7,685 nt of DNA. Origin: Bacteroidota bacterium. GTDB lineage: Bacteria > Bacteroidota > Ignavibacteria > SZUA-365 > JAADGX01. Made by a program: the position numbers and the translations under genes. Under the pieces are notes generated by a model, which saw nothing but the letters and a program-made list of their open reading frames with translations, did not search any database and was not told the origin of the DNA. Positions 6,398 through 7,685 of the stretch are shown here, piece after piece. Each line of letters starts with the position of its first letter. Position 1 is the first letter of the stretch. The stretch is taken from the NCBI GenBank assembly GCA_027021285.1, contig JALUUP010000431.1:1-7685 (forward strand), read 5' to 3'.

Positions 6398-7246
6398 TTA
6401 ATGGTAATCGAAAAAACCCTTGCCGGTTTTCCGTCCCAGGTATCCGCCGGCAACTTTCTGTCTCAATAATGGACAAGGTCTGTACTTGGGATCGCCGAAT
6501 CCCTCATAAAGTACGTTTAGGATATCGAGGCAAACATCCAGGCCGATAAAATCCGCCAGGGTCAGTGGACCCATGGGATGTGCCATGCCCAGCTTCATGA
6601 CCTCGTCGATGGCCTCCGCCGTCGCGACGCCTTCCATCAAGGCGTAAATCGCTTCGTTGATCATGGGCATGAGAACGCGGTTCGAAACGAACCCAGGGAA
6701 ATCGCGCACTTCCACCGGAGCTTTGCCGAGTTTTTCGGCTAGCTCGACCACGGCCGCCACCGTGCCGTCGGATGTGGCAAGCCCGCGAACGACCTCAACC
6801 AGCTTCATGACCGGCACGGGATTGAAGAAATGCATACCGATAACTTTTTCGGCTCGCTTCGTGGCGGCGCCAAGAGCGGTGATGGAAATGGATGACGTGT
6901 TGGAAGCAAGAATGCACCCCTCGGGCGCATTCTCGTCAACGGTGTGAAAGATATCTTTCTTGAGATCGATGTTTTCATTTACCGCCTCGACGACGATATC
7001 CGCCGTTTTTACCGCTTCCGCCAAATCCGTCCTTGCCGTAATACGAGCAAGGGCAGCATTTTTTTCTTCCTCGGTCATTTTGCCTTTCTTGACCTGCCTG
7101 TCCATGTTCTTGGCGATGATTGCCAGGGCGCGATCGAGGAATTCCTGCTTGATATCAACCATTGATACGGAGTAACCCGTTTGAGCAAAGACATGGGTAA
7201 TTCCGTTCCCCATCGTCCCTGCCCCGATAACTACGATAGAATTCAT
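6398..7246 (-). CDS. hbd: 3-hydroxybutyryl-CoA dehydrogenase
   Basis: This 282-residue enzyme should interconvert 3-hydroxybutyryl-CoA and acetoacetyl-CoA with NAD(H) in the cytoplasm. The N-terminal Rossmann motif is GAGTMG (8-13), and Asp31 ends the second strand, favouring NAD. SNTSS (115-119) contributes the substrate-binding Ser, His139 in MHFFNPVPVMKLVEVV and Glu151 form the catalytic pair with the family's spacing of 12, and Asn189 in GFVSNR completes the site. The C-terminal domain runs from about 184 to the end, with AHPMGPLTLADFIGLD (222-237) and a final GRKTGKGFFDY, so it is the stand-alone bacterial length and not a fusion with a crotonase. It starts 41 bases after the thiolase stop, and the ATG at 7246 puts the Rossmann strand right at the N-terminus. 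No strong ribosome site is seen. The neighbours on both sides catalyse adjacent steps. Confidence 0.94.
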   Translation of the reverse strand: MNSIVVIGAGTMGNGITHVFAQTGYSVSMVDIKQEFLDRALAIIAKNMDRQVKKGKMTEEEKNAALARITARTDLAEAVKTADIVVEAVNENIDLKKDIFHTVDENAPEGCILASNTSSISITALGAATKRAEKVIGMHFFNPVPVMKLVEVVRGLATSDGTVAAVVELAEKLGKAPVEVRDFPGFVSNRVLMPMINEAIYALMEGVATAEAIDEVMKLGMAHPMGPLTLADFIGLDVCLDILNVLYEGFGDPKYRPCPLLRQKVAGGYLGRKTGKGFFDYH

Positions 7247-7287
7247 TGGAGTTCGTCAGTTTGTTGTGTATGGAAAAGGAAGGATGA

Positions 7288-7685
7288 TCAGGCCGTTTCA
7301 ACAATAACCGCGCTGGCTTCACCACCACCGATACACAGGGTCGCCAACCCGCGCCTGGCGTCGCGGCTCTTCATCGCGTACAACAACGTCACCAGGATAC
7401 GCGCGCCACTGGCACCAATCGGATGACCGAGTGCAACCGCCCCGCCGTTGACGTTGACTTTATCAGGGTCGAGTCCGGCAAGTTGATTGGTGGCGAGCGC
7501 CACGACCGCGAAAGCCTCGTTGACTTCAAACAAGTCGATGTCGGCAACGGTAAGACCGACTTTGGAAGTGATGGCTTTTATCACGTCGGCGGGGGCTGTC
7601 GTGAACCACTCCGGCGCCTTTGCGAAGGATGCCTGCGTCACGATCTTCGCGATGGGTTGAATACCGTGCGCCTTCGCCCATTCCT
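7288..7685 (-). CDS. Acetyl-CoA acetyltransferase / thiolase, C-terminal part (cut by right edge)
   Basis: The frame is open to the right edge, and the 131 visible residues are the C-terminal third of a thiolase. The GTG at 7641 is internal, since typical thiolase sequence continues before it (EWAKAHGIQPIAKIV). Visible catalytic parts are EVNEAFA (visible residues 53-59), GGAVALGHPIGASGAR (80-95) with the catalytic His87, and LCIGGGEASA (116-125) with the second active-site Cys117. The acyl-accepting Cys lies beyond the window. The enzyme should condense two acetyl-CoA to acetoacetyl-CoA or run the reverse thiolysis. With hbd next in line, an acetoacetyl-CoA-specific thiolase (atoB/thlA type) is likely, but a longer-chain degradative thiolase cannot be excluded from this part. 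It is the most upstream visible gene of the minus-strand cluster, so the operon promoter is outside the window. Confidence 0.93.
   Translation of the reverse strand, partial: EWAKAHGIQPIAKIVTQASFAKAPEWFTTAPADVIKAITSKVGLTVADIDLFEVNEAFAVVALATNQLAGLDPDKVNVNGGAVALGHPIGASGARILVTLLYAMKSRDARRGLATLCIGGGEASAVIVETA

Overview
This window looks like chromosomal DNA of a Gram-negative bacterium of roughly balanced base composition. Two proteins carry Sec-type signal peptides and look like outer-membrane beta-barrels. The pairing of a short-chain-type threonine dehydrogenase with a glycine C-acetyltransferase, and the barrel-like paralogs, would fit the Bacteroidota/Ignavibacteriota/Chlorobiota side of the tree. 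That placement is inference only, since no marker gene is present. I saw no tRNA, rRNA, CRISPR array, insertion sequence or phage gene.

Layout, plus strand (1-3944): an almost complete radical SAM protein (open at the left edge); a small two-helix membrane protein with a HAMP-like linker and one PAS domain but no output domain; a non-coding gap of about 240 bases; then a clean two-gene threonine catabolism operon. In that operon an SDR/epimerase-type L-threonine 3-dehydrogenase is followed 41 bases later by the PLP enzyme 2-amino-3-ketobutyrate CoA ligase. Each of these two genes has an AGGAG ribosome binding site that fixes its start.

Layout, minus strand (7685 down to 4049): a thiolase (cut by the right edge), 3-hydroxyacyl-CoA dehydrogenase and a short-chain acyl-CoA dehydrogenase, spaced 41 and 15 bases apart. 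Only 33 bases further come two tandem paralogous genes for small secreted, probably outer-membrane, beta-barrel proteins of unknown function. The five may form one transcript. The two convergent operons meet at about 3945-4048, where two hairpins each carry a T-tract on opposite strands, so each transcript has its own terminator.

How the genes work together: Tdh and Kbl convert threonine, NAD+ and CoA into glycine, NADH and acetyl-CoA. Thiolase, Hbd and the acyl-CoA dehydrogenase interconvert acetyl-CoA and C4 acyl-CoA thioesters, in either the fatty-acid oxidation or the butyrate direction; the enoyl-CoA hydratase and ETF genes needed for a full cycle are not in the window. The central metabolic genes are ordinary. 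The less explained parts are the output-less PAS sensor, the barrel pair attached to the acyl-CoA operon, and the unassigned radical SAM enzyme. I did not find convincing evidence for a wholly new system here.
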